The notes: generated by a model from the sequence alone, not told the origin. DNA of 64,000 bases from Buchnera aphidicola (Kurisakia onigurumii) (GCF_039394605.1 NZ_CP135033.1:310001-374000), one strand, 5' to 3'; shown: positions 31,817 through 42,855, counted from the first letter of the stretch. Numbers and translations are program-made.

Positions 31817-34453
31817 ATGTATAAAAAAACTGCAGAAATACGAGATATTTTTTTAAAATTTTTTGAAAAAAAAAATCATAAAATATTACCTGGATCATCA
31901 ATAATACCTAAAGAAGACTCATCGATTCTGTTTGTCAATGCTGGAATGAATCAATTTAAAAACTTTTTTTTAGGAAAAAAATCTGTTCATAAAAGAATTG
32001 TTACTGCACAAAATTGTTTGAGAACAGGAGGTAAACATAATGATTTAGAACAAGTAGGATATACTCAATATCATCATACATTTTTTGAAATGTTAGGGAA
32101 TTTTAGTTTTAATAACTATTTTAAAGAAGAGGCAATATCATATGCATGGGAATTATTAACTGAACCATACGGTTTTAATATTTCTCCTGAAAAATTATGG
32201 GTAACTGTACATTCTTCAGATATAGAATCATATAATATATGGAAAAATTTAATAAAAATTCCCATTAATAAAATAATTCAATTAGGTAAAAAGAATATCA
32301 TTTCTGAAAAAGATGAAAACTTTTGGAAAATGGGAAAATATGGACCTTGTGGATTATCAACGGAAATATTTTATCAACATAGTAAAAAATTAAAAAATAT
32401 AAGTTTATATGAAAAATTTCTTAATAATCAATGTGTAGAAATTTGGAATATTGTATTTATGCAATTCCAAAAAGAAAAAAATAAACCATTAAAAAATTTA
32501 AAAAGTTTTTGTGTAGATACTGGAATGGGATTAGAACGTATTAGTTCTGTACTACAAAATGTAAAATCAAGCTATGAAACTGATATTTTTAAAATATTAA
32601 TTGAAAATATTATTAATTTTTTCAATATAGATAAAAAAAATAGAATTTCTTTAAGAGTAATATCTGATCATATCAGAGCAGCGGTATTTATGATCGATTG
32701 TAATATTATTCCCTCAAATGAAGGTAGAGGGTACATATTAAGAAGAATCATTCGAAGAGCGATAGTTCATGGAAATAACATTGGAATTAAGAATTTGTTT
32801 TTTTATAAAATAGTAAATATTTTTATAAAATCTATAGATAATAAATATGTTACTTTTAAAAAAACAGAAAAAGAAATAAAAAAAATTATTTATGATGAAG
32901 AAGAAAAATTCCATTTCGCTTTAGAAAAAGGACTTTTTATATTGAATAAAGAAATAAAAAAAGTAAGAAATAATACTTTACAAGGAAAAATATTATTTTA
33001 TTTATATGATACATTTGGTTTTCCTGTTGAAATTACTAATGAAATTTGTAAAAAAAATAATATTAAAATAGATGAATATGGATTTAAAAAAGAAATGGCT
33101 ATACAAAAAGAAAAAGGAAGAAAAAATAGAGATCTAAAAAATAATACTGAAAATATATTTTTACCAACAATTAATTCTTCTAAATTTGTAGGATATAAAA
33201 AAGATATTACTACATCTAAAATATTATTTATTATTTCTAATGGAAAAAGAAAAAAAAAAATATATTACGGAGAAAATGCTTATATTATTTTAAATAAAAC
33301 AACTTTTTTTGGAGAATCATCCGGACAAACAGGTGATTCAGGAATTATTTACAACAACACAGGAATATTTAAAGTATATAAAACTCAAAAAAAAGAAGAT
33401 TTAATATTACATTTTGGAAATGTTATTACAGGATATATACAAGAAAAAAATATTTTTACAACTAAAATAAATAAAAAAAATAGAATAAATATATCATCTA
33501 ATCATACTGCTACTCATTTATTACATGCTTCTTTACGATATGTATTAGGGAATAAAATAAATCAACAAGGATCATGGATTGACGAAAATCATTTAACATT
33601 CGATTTTTCCCATAATAAAAAACTATCTATTAAAACATTGTTTAAAATTGAAAAATTAGTAAATTCTGAAATTCAAAATAATGTTTCAGTAAAAATAAAA
33701 AATATGTCTTTACTGGAATCGAAAAAAATAAATGCTATTGCTAGTTTTAAAGATAAATATGAAAACAAGGTACGTGTAGTAAAAATAAATGATTTTTCTA
33801 TCGAACTTTGTGGAGGAACTCATGTTTCTAGAACAGGAGAAATTGGAACATTTAAAATTGTTTCAGAATCTAGTGTATCTTCCGGAATTAGAAGAATTGA
33901 AGCTGTAACAAGAAATCAAGCGATTCATGATATTCAAAATAAACATCTTATTTTAGATACAATTAAACAAGAATTACAAATAAATGAATTACAATTAATA
34001 CAAGAAATAAAAAAAAAAATAAATAAAATAAATATTTTAGAAAAAAAAATATCTGAATTAGAAAAAATAGAAATATATTACTTAAGTAAAAAACTAATTT
34101 TAAAGATTATTTCAAAATATAGTTTTAATATATTAATATATCAATTTAATAAAAAAAATAATAATTTTTTGTATAACGTAATAGATTTTTTAATGAATAA
34201 AATTAATAATCTAATTATTATATTTAGTAATATTTATGATAATAAAACATTTTTTATTATTAAAATTAATAAAAATATTACAAATCAAATTAGTGCAGTA
34301 AATATATTAAAAAAAATTATGTCTGAAATAAAAGGAAAAGGAGGTGGTAATATTACAGTAGCTAAAGGAGGTATTAAAAAAATTATATTTCTTTCACAAT
34401 TAGAAGATAAAATTTATAATTGGATTAATAATGATTTAAAAAAAATAAATTAG
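31817..34453 (+). CDS. alaS: Alanine--tRNA ligase
   Basis: Class II synthetase charging tRNA-Ala, with an editing domain against serine and glycine. It has 878 residues (E. coli 876). Seen: N-terminal catalytic core (EIRDIFLKFFEKKNHKILPG, LRTGGKHNDLEQVG, HHTFFEMLGNFSF), VDTGMGLERI, RRIIRRAIVHG, and the editing/zinc motif NHTATHLLHASLR plus ELCGGTHVSRTGEIG. The C-terminal C-Ala end keeps KGKGGGNITVAKGG. AAAAAAGGAGTA precedes ATG. csrA follows, as in E. coli. Confidence 0.97.
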   Translation: MYKKTAEIRDIFLKFFEKKNHKILPGSSIIPKEDSSILFVNAGMNQFKNFFLGKKSVHKRIVTAQNCLRTGGKHNDLEQVGYTQYHHTFFEMLGNFSFNNYFKEEAISYAWELLTEPYGFNISPEKLWVTVHSSDIESYNIWKNLIKIPINKIIQLGKKNIISEKDENFWKMGKYGPCGLSTEIFYQHSKKLKNISLYEKFLNNQCVEIWNIVFMQFQKEKNKPLKNLKSFCVDTGMGLERISSVLQNVKSSYETDIFKILIENIINFFNIDKKNRISLRVISDHIRAAVFMIDCNIIPSNEGRGYILRRIIRRAIVHGNNIGIKNLFFYKIVNIFIKSIDNKYVTFKKTEKEIKKIIYDEEEKFHFALEKGLFILNKEIKKVRNNTLQGKILFYLYDTFGFPVEITNEICKKNNIKIDEYGFKKEMAIQKEKGRKNRDLKNNTENIFLPTINSSKFVGYKKDITTSKILFIISNGKRKKKIYYGENAYIILNKTTFFGESSGQTGDSGIIYNNTGIFKVYKTQKKEDLILHFGNVITGYIQEKNIFTTKINKKNRINISSNHTATHLLHASLRYVLGNKINQQGSWIDENHLTFDFSHNKKLSIKTLFKIEKLVNSEIQNNVSVKIKNMSLLESKKINAIASFKDKYENKVRVVKINDFSIELCGGTHVSRTGEIGTFKIVSESSVSSGIRRIEAVTRNQAIHDIQNKHLILDTIKQELQINELQLIQEIKKKINKINILEKKISELEKIEIYYLSKKLILKIISKYSFNILIYQFNKKNNNFLYNVIDFLMNKINNLIIIFSNIYDNKTFFIIKINKNITNQISAVNILKKIMSEIKGKGGGNITVAKGGIKKIIFLSQLEDKIYNWINNDLKKIN

Positions 34454-34557
34454 AAAAAATAATTAAAAAAAATAATAATTTATATATATTAAAAAATAGT
34501 ATTTCATACAAACATAAACAAAAATTTTGTATTTTAATTTAATCAGGATTTCATAGA

Positions 34558-34743
34558 ATGCTTATTCTAACGCGTAGAGTTGGAGAAACTTTAATTATTG
34601 GTGATGAAGTTACCGTTACAGTATTAGGTGTTAAAGGAAACCAGGTTCGAATAGGTGTTAATGCTCCGAAAAATGTATCAGTACATCGTGAAGAAATATA
34701 TGAAAGAATCAAAGCAGAAAAAAATAAAAAACTAATTAAATAA
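34558..34743 (+). CDS. csrA: Carbon storage regulator CsrA
   Basis: RNA-binding dimer that recognises GGA-containing loops and controls translation and stability of mRNAs. The protein has 61 residues, the E. coli length. The first 48 residues ([12 protein letters not shown] ... [20 protein letters not shown]) differ from E. coli at very few positions, including the RNA-binding VSVHREE. In a genome with almost no regulators this conservation is striking. A ribosome-binding site (CAGGA) precedes ATG, and a perfect 32-base palindrome follows. Confidence 0.97.
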   Translation: MLILTRRVGETLIIGDEVTVTVLGVKGNQVRIGVNAPKNVSVHREEIYERIKAEKNKKLIK

Positions 34744-34760
34744 AAAATATATATGAATAA

Positions 34761-34792
34761 AAAATTACGTCTTAATATTAAGACGTAATTTT
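34761..34792 (+). terminator. Perfect 32-base palindrome after csrA
   Basis: AAAATTACGTCTTAAT is followed immediately by its exact complement, 17 bases after the csrA stop. As RNA it folds into a long stem ending in UUUU. A terminator for csrA is the simplest reading. Confidence 0.65.
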
Positions 34793-34879
34793 AAAAAAAA
34801 TAATTATATATTTTTTATAAAAATTTTTTAAAAAATAAAATTTTATTTTTTTTTTTTAATTTAAAATTAAAAAATATAA

Positions 34880-34907
34880 TTGACTTATTATTTAAACACA
34901 GTAATAT
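34880..34907 (+). promoter_or_regulatory. Probable promoter of tRNA-Ser/tRNA-Arg
   Basis: TTGACT and TAATAT are spaced by 16 bases, close to the sigma-70 pattern, and lie 56 bases before tRNA-Ser. Alternative -10 boxes nearby (TATCAT) cannot be excluded in such AT-rich DNA. Confidence 0.4.
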
Positions 34908-34963
34908 CATATACAGTATTATTTTTACTTATACTTTAAATAAATTGTATATATTTTTAACAA

Positions 34964-35049
34964 GGCGAGATGGCCGAGTGGTTTAAGGCGCTCCCCTGCT
35001 AAGGTAGTATGCAATTTTTGCATCGAGGGTTCGAATCCCTCTCTCGCCA
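34964..35049 (+). tRNA. serV: tRNA-Ser (anticodon GCT)
   Basis: A class II tRNA with acceptor GGCGAGA pairing TCTCGCC, anticodon loop CTGCTAA (GCT), a long variable arm GTATGCAATTTTTGCATC and T arm GAGGG-TTCGAAT-CCCTC. The anticodon stem CTCCC/GGTAG carries one C-U mismatch that E. coli serV lacks. The CCA end is not encoded. Position after csrA and before tRNA-Arg matches E. coli serV. Confidence 0.92.
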
Positions 35050-35066
35050 ATAGTGAAAAAATTTTT

Positions 35067-35140
35067 GCATCCGTAGCTTAGTTGGATAGAGCACTCGGCT
35101 ACGAACCGAGAGGTCAAAGGTTCGAATCCTTTCGGATGCA
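35067..35140 (+). tRNA. argV: tRNA-Arg (anticodon ACG)
   Basis: Acceptor GCATCCG pairs CGGATGC, the anticodon arm is CTCGG-CTACGAA-CCGAG with anticodon ACG (A34 expected to be edited to inosine by TadA), and the T arm is AAAGG-TTCGAAT-CCTTT. CCA is not encoded. It lies 17 bases after tRNA-Ser, the E. coli serV-argV arrangement. Confidence 0.94.
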
Positions 35141-35217
35141 AATAAATTTTTTAAAATATAAAAAATAATAAAATATTAAATTATATTTAATTTAAATTTA
35201 AATCAGGAATAGAAATT

Positions 35218-36750
35218 TTGTTTTTAAACATATCAAAAGAAATAAATTGGTTAAAAGAAAATATATCTGAACTAAAAGATATAACAAGAGGTATAGAAAG
35301 AGAGACATTAAGAGTAGATTGTAAAGGAAACCCATCTTTAAAAAATCATCCTGGTAATATGGGAAGTACATTAACGCATAAATGGATTACTACTGATTTT
35401 TCTGAAAATTTAATAGAATTTATAACTCCAAAAAATAAATCTATAAATTATATAATAAAATTTTTACAGGATTTGTATAAATATTCTACTAAAAATATTT
35501 ATTTTAAAGAAAGACTTTGGCCATTAAGTATTCCTTATTATAATAATAAAAATACAAAAATAAATATTGCTAGATATGGAAATTCTGATATAGGAATTTT
35601 AAAAGAAATATATAGAAAAGGTTTAAAAAATAGATATGGAAACGCAAAAAATATAATAGCAGGTATTCATTATAATTTTTCTTTTCCTTTAAATTTTTGG
35701 AAAAAATGGAAAAATATAAAAAATATAGAAGAACAAAAAAAAATAATTTCTACAGGATACTTAGGTTTAATAAGAAATTATTATAGAGTAGGTTGGATAA
35801 TACCGTTATTATTTGGATCTTCTCCTGCTTTACCTATTAATTTTTTAGAAAATAAAATAAATAAAAATATTAAATTTAAAAAACATAAAAAAAATTTCTT
35901 ATACTTACCTTGGTCTACTTCTATCAGAACTAGTAATATTGGATATAATAATGATATAGAAAAAAAAATATTGAAAATTCATTATAATAGTTTAGATGAA
36001 TATATTACAAAAGTTAAATTTGCAAAAAATACACCATATAAAAAATTTATTGAAATAGGAAAAAAAGATGAAAAAGGTTGTTTAAAACAACTAAACACTA
36101 ATTTAATACAAATAGAAAGTGAATTATATTCTCAAATTAGACCTAAACAATCTATTCAAACAAAAGAAAAATCTATAATAAATTCTTTAGAATATAATGG
36201 TATTGAATATGTAGAAATTAGATCAATTGATGTAAACCCTTTTCAAAATATTGGAATCGAAAAAAAACAATTATTATTTATAGATTTATTGATAATTTGG
36301 TGTACATTATCTAAATCTAAAATGATTAATACGGCAGAATTACAAAATATTAATAAAAATTGGGAAATTATTTCTTTATATGGTAAAAAACCAAATCAAT
36401 CATTATTTTTAAATGATACATCAAAAAAAATACCTATTATCGAAATTTGTAAATTTATTTTTCAGGAATTAAAGAAAATAGCAAACATATTAGATAATTT
36501 TTTAAATAAAAATATATATCAAAAATCATGCTTATATTTCGAAAATTTTTTATATTATCCAGAATTAAGTTATTCTTCTAGAATATTGAAAAAAATGAAA
36601 AGATACGGTTTCAAAAAAACTGGTTTAAAAATTTCTAATAATTATTATTATTCTAATATCAACAAAAATTATTCTTTACTAGAAAAAAAATCTTTTCTAA
36701 AAGAATCTAAAAATTCATATCTTAAAAAAAATTTTTTAGAAAAAATGTAA
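35218..36750 (+). CDS. gshA: Glutamate--cysteine ligase
   Basis: First step of glutathione synthesis, ATP-dependent joining of glutamate and cysteine. It has 510 residues (E. coli 518). Seen: RGIERETLRVDCKG near residue 26, SALTHKWITTDF-like STLTHKWITTDFSE, GIHYNFSFP, IRNYYRVGWIIPLLFGSSPA and EYVEIRSIDVNPF. The start is TTG at 35218, with CAGGA upstream; the E. coli gene also uses TTG. The cysteine it consumes would come from the cys cluster at 44-53 kb. gshB is not in the window. Confidence 0.96.
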   Translation: MFLNISKEINWLKENISELKDITRGIERETLRVDCKGNPSLKNHPGNMGSTLTHKWITTDFSENLIEFITPKNKSINYIIKFLQDLYKYSTKNIYFKERLWPLSIPYYNNKNTKINIARYGNSDIGILKEIYRKGLKNRYGNAKNIIAGIHYNFSFPLNFWKKWKNIKNIEEQKKIISTGYLGLIRNYYRVGWIIPLLFGSSPALPINFLENKINKNIKFKKHKKNFLYLPWSTSIRTSNIGYNNDIEKKILKIHYNSLDEYITKVKFAKNTPYKKFIEIGKKDEKGCLKQLNTNLIQIESELYSQIRPKQSIQTKEKSIINSLEYNGIEYVEIRSIDVNPFQNIGIEKKQLLFIDLLIIWCTLSKSKMINTAELQNINKNWEIISLYGKKPNQSLFLNDTSKKIPIIEICKFIFQELKKIANILDNFLNKNIYQKSCLYFENFLYYPELSYSSRILKKMKRYGFKKTGLKISNNYYYSNINKNYSLLEKKSFLKESKNSYLKKNFLEKM

Positions 36751-36841
36751 TATAAAATTTTTTTAAAATAAATATATATTTTTATTTTTTTTTATTATAT
36801 TATTACTAATAATACAATAAAACATTAATACTAAAATAAAT

Positions 36842-37570
36842 ATGTTAAAAAAAATTATTTTCATAATACTATTTTTTTCAATTTTTAATATACAAAATTT
36901 TAAATATACTTTTTCCTCTGAATTTCGTCAAAATAATTTCAATCAAGCAAAAAAATTTGCTATAAAAATATCAAAAAAATTTCCTAAATCATTTTATTGT
37001 GGTTGTACAATTAATTGGAATGGAAAAAAAGGTATTCCTGATTTAAAATCTTGTAATTATAAAATTAGAAAAAATAGAATACGTGCAAATAGAATTGAAT
37101 GGGATCATATTGTTCCTGCTTGGGAATTTGGTCATAATAAAAAATGTTGGAAAAAAGGAGGTAGAAAAAAATGTTCTAGTAATTCAATTTTTAAAAAAAT
37201 GGAATCAGATTTACATAATTTACAACCTGCAATAGGAGAAATTAATGGAGATAGATCAAATTTTTCTTTTTATGAATGGAAAAAAAATCATAAAAAAAAT
37301 TTTTATGGATCTTGTCACGTATTAATTGATTTTAAAAATAAAAAAATAGAACCTCCTAATAGTAAAAAAGGAATAATATCCAGAACATATTTATATATGT
37401 CTTATAGATATAAAATAAAAATTCCAAAAAAACAAATGATTTTATTCAAAAAATGGAATTCTAAATATCCAGTCAACAAATGGGAATGTCAAAGAGATAA
37501 CTTAATATATAAAATACAAGGTAATCATAATCAATATGTTCATAATAAATGCATAAAAATACCAAAATAA
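36842..37570 (+). CDS. endA: Endonuclease I (periplasmic DNA-specific nuclease)
   Basis: In E. coli a secreted, nonspecific double-strand DNA endonuclease. It has 242 residues (E. coli 235). Seen: an N-terminal signal sequence (Lys-Lys then hydrophobic IIFIILFFSIFNI, cleavage probably near residue 25), the conserved FYCGCTINW, GIPDLKSCNY, the catalytic region RIEWDHIVPAWEFGH with the His, NLQPAIGEINGDRSNF, and YPVNKWECQRD, with the disulfide cysteines retained. The conserved core suggests it is functional. rsmE follows 2 bases after the stop, the E. coli order. Confidence 0.95.
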   Translation: MLKKIIFIILFFSIFNIQNFKYTFSSEFRQNNFNQAKKFAIKISKKFPKSFYCGCTINWNGKKGIPDLKSCNYKIRKNRIRANRIEWDHIVPAWEFGHNKKCWKKGGRKKCSSNSIFKKMESDLHNLQPAIGEINGDRSNFSFYEWKKNHKKNFYGSCHVLIDFKNKKIEPPNSKKGIISRTYLYMSYRYKIKIPKKQMILFKKWNSKYPVNKWECQRDNLIYKIQGNHNQYVHNKCIKIPK

Positions 37571-37572
37571 AA

Positions 37573-38304
37573 ATGAAAAAAATTAGAATATTTTATCCAA
37601 AAATGATTAAATTACATGATGTAATTATAATTACAAAAGAAAAAAAAAATTATCATTATTTAAAAAATGTATTACGTATTAAAAATACTGATAATGTAGA
37701 AATATTTAATAACACAAAATATATATTTTATTGTAAAATAAATATATTAGAAAAAAAAATAGAATTAATAATACATTCAAAAAAAAAATTTAATAATGAA
37801 TCTCCTATTTATATACATTATGCACAAATAATACCTAAAAAAATAAAAAAAATAGATTTTTCTATACAAAAAAGTACAGAGTTAGGAGTAAATGAAATTA
37901 CACCAATTTACTTCAAAAAAAAAAATAATCAATTAGATAGTTTTATAAAAAAAAACAGAAGATGGAAAGAAATAATAATTTCTTCTTGTTTACAATCTGA
38001 AAGAATGAGAATTCCTATTCTAAATAAACCTATAGAATTTGAAAAATGGTGTGAATTTATAAAAAATATAAAATGTGCTAAAGTAGTATTTTCTCCAAAT
38101 TCATCTTTAAAAATTAAAGATTTAAAAAAAAATATAAATAAAATAGTATTTTTAATTGGTCCAGAAAATGGATTAGAAGAAAATATAGAAAAAATAGTTA
38201 GTTTTGGATTTATAAAATTAAATTTAGGACCTAGAATATTAAAAACAGATACAGCTTCGATAACTGCAATTTCAAATATTCAATCACAATATGGAGATAT
38301 TTAA
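37573..38304 (+). CDS. rsmE: 16S rRNA m3U1498 methyltransferase
   Basis: SPOUT methyltransferase acting on U1498 of 16S rRNA in the 30S subunit. It has 243 residues, the E. coli length, from ATG 37573 (MKKIRIFYP); an earlier in-frame ATG lies inside endA and was rejected. Seen: FSIQKSTELGVNEITPI, the SAM-knot motifs FLIGPENGLEENIE and LGPRILKTDTASITAIS. Its stop codon overlaps the convergent rpiA stop in a shared TTAA at 38301-38304. Confidence 0.94.
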   Translation: MKKIRIFYPKMIKLHDVIIITKEKKNYHYLKNVLRIKNTDNVEIFNNTKYIFYCKINILEKKIELIIHSKKKFNNESPIYIHYAQIIPKKIKKIDFSIQKSTELGVNEITPIYFKKKNNQLDSFIKKNRRWKEIIISSCLQSERMRIPILNKPIEFEKWCEFIKNIKCAKVVFSPNSSLKIKDLKKNINKIVFLIGPENGLEENIEKIVSFGFIKLNLGPRILKTDTASITAISNIQSQYGDI

Positions 38305-38966
38305 AAATAGGTTTTTACGCCTTGTTTAGTTCCTACTAAAAGTATATCAGCTTTTCTTTTAATAAATAAACCAACAGAAACTACTCCTGATATAGAATTA
38401 ATTTTATTCTCTATATATAATGGATTTTCTAAATTCAAATTAAACACATCAATTATTAAGTTTCCATAATCAGTTATAAAACTTTTTCTAATTTTAGGTA
38501 TTCCAGATAATTTTTTTATTTGAGAACAAACATAATTAATAGACATTGGTATTACTTCTACAGGTACAGGAAAAAATTTTCCTAAATCTTTTACTATTTT
38601 ATTTTCATCAACAATACAAATAAAACTATCAGAAAAAGATGAAATAATTTTTTCTCCAGTTAAAGCTCCACCACCACCTTTAATCATTTGTTTATTTTTA
38701 TTAATTTCATCTGCACTATCAATATACAATTGTAATCCACTAATGTCATTTAAATCCATAACTTTAATTTTATTTTTAATTAATTGTTTTGTGGATTCTT
38801 TAGAACTAGATACTGCTCCTTTAATTAAGTGTTTTACTTGTTTTAATTCTTCTATAAATAATTTAATTGTACTACCAGTTCCAATACCTACTGTGATACC
38901 AGGATAAATATAATTAATTGCTTCTATACAAGCATATTTTTTTAATTTATTTACATATTTATTCAT
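38301..38966 (-). CDS. rpiA: Ribose-5-phosphate isomerase A
   Basis: Interconverts ribose 5-phosphate and ribulose 5-phosphate in the pentose phosphate pathway. It has 221 residues (E. coli 219). Seen: VGIGTGSTIKLFIEEL near residue 26, SSSKESTKQL, DLNDISGLQLYIDSADEI with the catalytic Asp pair region, IKGGGGALTGEKII, and FPVPVEVIPMS. It ends in a 4-base overlap with rsmE, with both stops within TTAA and no room for a terminator. Confidence 0.96.
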   Translation of the reverse strand: MNKYVNKLKKYACIEAINYIYPGITVGIGTGSTIKLFIEELKQVKHLIKGAVSSSKESTKQLIKNKIKVMDLNDISGLQLYIDSADEINKNKQMIKGGGGALTGEKIISSFSDSFICIVDENKIVKDLGKFFPVPVEVIPMSINYVCSQIKKLSGIPKIRKSFITDYGNLIIDVFNLNLENPLYIENKINSISGVVSVGLFIKRKADILLVGTKQGVKTYF

Positions 38967-39050
38967 ATTTTTTGTTCTAAAAAAATTGTCAATTATTAAA
39001 TTGATAAATTTATCATCAATATAATTTTTTAATTAAAAAAAATATCATTT

Positions 39051-39122
39051 CTGGGGTACCTGGATTCGAACCAGGGATGTCGGTATCAAAAACCGATGCC
39101 TTAACCACTTGGCTATACCCCA
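39051..39122 (-). tRNA. glnU: tRNA-Gln (anticodon TTG)
   Basis: Acceptor TGGGGTA pairs TACCCCA with discriminator G, anticodon loop TTTTGAT gives TTG, and the T arm is CCTGG-TTCGAAT-CCAGG. Nearly identical to E. coli glnU/glnW. CCA is not encoded. Third in a Met-Leu-Gln series. Confidence 0.94.
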
Positions 39123-39168
39123 AAAAAATATTAGTAATACAAATAAATTTTTATGTTTTTATGTATTT

Positions 39169-39252
39169 TACGGAGAGCGAGACTCGAACTCGCAAACTAA
39201 TGAAAGTGCCAGAACCTAAATCTGGTGCGTCTACCATTTTCGCCATCCCCGT
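39169..39252 (-). tRNA. leuW: tRNA-Leu (anticodon TAG)
   Basis: Class II tRNA with acceptor ACGGGGA pairing TCTCCGT (one G-U), anticodon arm CCAGA-TTTAGGT-TCTGG giving TAG, a variable arm, and T arm GCGAG-TTCGAGT-CTCGC. CCA is not encoded. Middle gene of the series metT-leuW-gln known from E. coli. Confidence 0.93.
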
Positions 39253-39286
39253 TTTTTATAATTTTATATAAAATATATATAATTTT

Positions 39287-39361
39287 TAGCTATGATGGGA
39301 ATTGAACCCATGACCTCAGCGTTATGAGTGCTGCGCTCTAACCGAACTGAGCTACATAGCC
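39287..39361 (-). tRNA. metT: tRNA-Met (elongator, anticodon CAT)
   Basis: Acceptor GGCTATG pairs CATAGCT with a G1-U72 wobble; anticodon loop CTCATAA; T arm ATGGG-TTCAATT-CCCAT. The anticodon stem CAGCA/CGCTG has an A-C mismatch at its loop end. I call it elongator Met rather than Ile(CAT) from its place in a metT-leuW-gln order and its similarity to E. coli metT. CCA is not encoded. Confidence 0.85.
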
Positions 39362-39534
39362 CCTTATTAAAAATAAAAATATTTTATTTGTAATAATAAA
39401 TATTTTTTAAAATACAATAAAAAGTATAATTATTTTTGTGATAAAATGAATTATAACATTATATAATATTTTTGTAAAATAACAAATTTATTATATTTGT
39501 ATTATTAATATATTGTTTTTTTTGGAAAAAATTT

Positions 39535-41175
39535 ATGAATAATTTTTTAACAAACATAATTGAAAAAGATATTAAAAATAAAAAAAATTTTTTTTTAAAA
39601 ACAAGATTTCCTCCGGAACCTAATGGATATCTCCATATTGGTCACTTAAAATCAATTTTTTTAAATTTTGGATTAGCAAAAAAATATAACGGATTATGTA
39701 ATTTACGGTTTGACGATACAAATCCAAAAAAAGAAAAAACTAAATATGTAAAATCAATTAAAAAAGATATACGATGGTTAGGTTTTAAGTGGAATAAAAG
39801 AAGTAAATTTACTTCTCAATATTTTAAAGAAATTTACATATATGCAAAAAAATTAATAAAAAAAAATTTAGCATATGTAGATTTATTAAATAAACAAGAA
39901 ATTAAAATATATAGAGGAACATTATTATTAAAAGGGAAAAATAGTCCTTATAGAAATCAAAATATAGAAAAGAATTTAATTTTATTCAAAAAAATGAAAT
40001 CAGGGTATTTTGCTGAAGGACAAGCATGTTTAAGAGCTAAAATTGATATGGGTTCATCATTTATGATATTAAGAGATCCTGTATTATACAGAATAATATT
40101 TGAAAAACATCATAACACAAAAAATAATTGGTGTATTTATCCTACTTATGATTTTTCACACTGTATATCTGATTCAATTGAAAAAATTACTCATTCTTTA
40201 TGTACACTTGAATTTCAAGATAATAGAAGAATATATGATTGGATATTAAAAAATATTCAAATCAAAAACCCATCTAAACAATACGAATATTCTCGTTTAA
40301 AATTAGAAAATACTATTCTTTCAAAAAGAAAATTAAAATTATTAATACAAAAAAAAATAGTCCAAAATTGGGATGATCCTAGACTTGCTACAATTTCTGG
40401 ACTGAGAAAAAGAGGATATACTCCTGATTCTTTGAATAATTTTTGTAATAAAATAGGTATTAGTAAACAAGAAAGTTTAATTGAATTAAGCCTATTAGAA
40501 TCATGTATAAGAAAAGATTTAAACGAGAAATCTATTCGTAGAATGGCTGTATTAAATCCTATTAAACTTATTATTTTAAATCTTTCAAAATACCATTACG
40601 AAGAAATTATAGTTCCTAACCATCCTAACAATACGAATCAAGGATTTCACAAAATAATATTTAGTAAAGAAATTTATATTGATCAATCTGATTTTCAAGA
40701 AACAAATAATAAAAAATACAAAAGATTAAATTTTAAAAATAATGTTAGATTAAGATATGCATATACTATTACTGTAAAATATGTTAAAAAAAATAAATTC
40801 GGTAAAATAAATAAAATATTTTGTACATATGATAAAAATACATTAAACAAAAAACCAAAAAATAAAAAAATTACAGGAGTATTACATTGGATTTCTAAAA
40901 TTAATACAAGTAAAGCAGAATTTAGAATATATTCTTCTCTTTTTTTGATAAAAAATCCTGAAAAAGAAAAAAATTTTTTAAATTTCATTAATAAAAATTC
41001 ATTAACTACGAAGATAGGTTTTGTAGAAAAAGATTTACAATATAATTTATGTAAAATTCCATATCAATTCGAAAGAGAAGGATATTTTTTCATTTCTTCA
41101 TTAAAAAAATATAAAAATAAACTAGTTTTCCATCAAACTGTTAGTTTGAAAGAAGATAAAAACTCATTTAATTAA
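39535..41175 (+). CDS. glnS: Glutamine--tRNA ligase
   Basis: Class I synthetase charging tRNA-Gln. It has 546 residues (E. coli 554). Seen: the HIGH motif RFPPEPNGYLHIGHLKSI near residue 28, LRFDDTNPKKEK, YPTYDFSHCISDSIE, LSKRKLKLLI as the KMSKS equivalent, and the C-terminal anticodon-binding beta barrels. It is transcribed away from the tRNA cluster, which includes its own tRNA substrate, as near glnS in E. coli. Confidence 0.97.
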   Translation: MNNFLTNIIEKDIKNKKNFFLKTRFPPEPNGYLHIGHLKSIFLNFGLAKKYNGLCNLRFDDTNPKKEKTKYVKSIKKDIRWLGFKWNKRSKFTSQYFKEIYIYAKKLIKKNLAYVDLLNKQEIKIYRGTLLLKGKNSPYRNQNIEKNLILFKKMKSGYFAEGQACLRAKIDMGSSFMILRDPVLYRIIFEKHHNTKNNWCIYPTYDFSHCISDSIEKITHSLCTLEFQDNRRIYDWILKNIQIKNPSKQYEYSRLKLENTILSKRKLKLLIQKKIVQNWDDPRLATISGLRKRGYTPDSLNNFCNKIGISKQESLIELSLLESCIRKDLNEKSIRRMAVLNPIKLIILNLSKYHYEEIIVPNHPNNTNQGFHKIIFSKEIYIDQSDFQETNNKKYKRLNFKNNVRLRYAYTITVKYVKKNKFGKINKIFCTYDKNTLNKKPKNKKITGVLHWISKINTSKAEFRIYSSLFLIKNPEKEKNFLNFINKNSLTTKIGFVEKDLQYNLCKIPYQFEREGYFFISSLKKYKNKLVFHQTVSLKEDKNSFN

Positions 41176-41202
41176 TAAAAATTGTTTTATTTTATAAATT
41201 AA

Positions 41203-42855
<1,653 letters not shown>

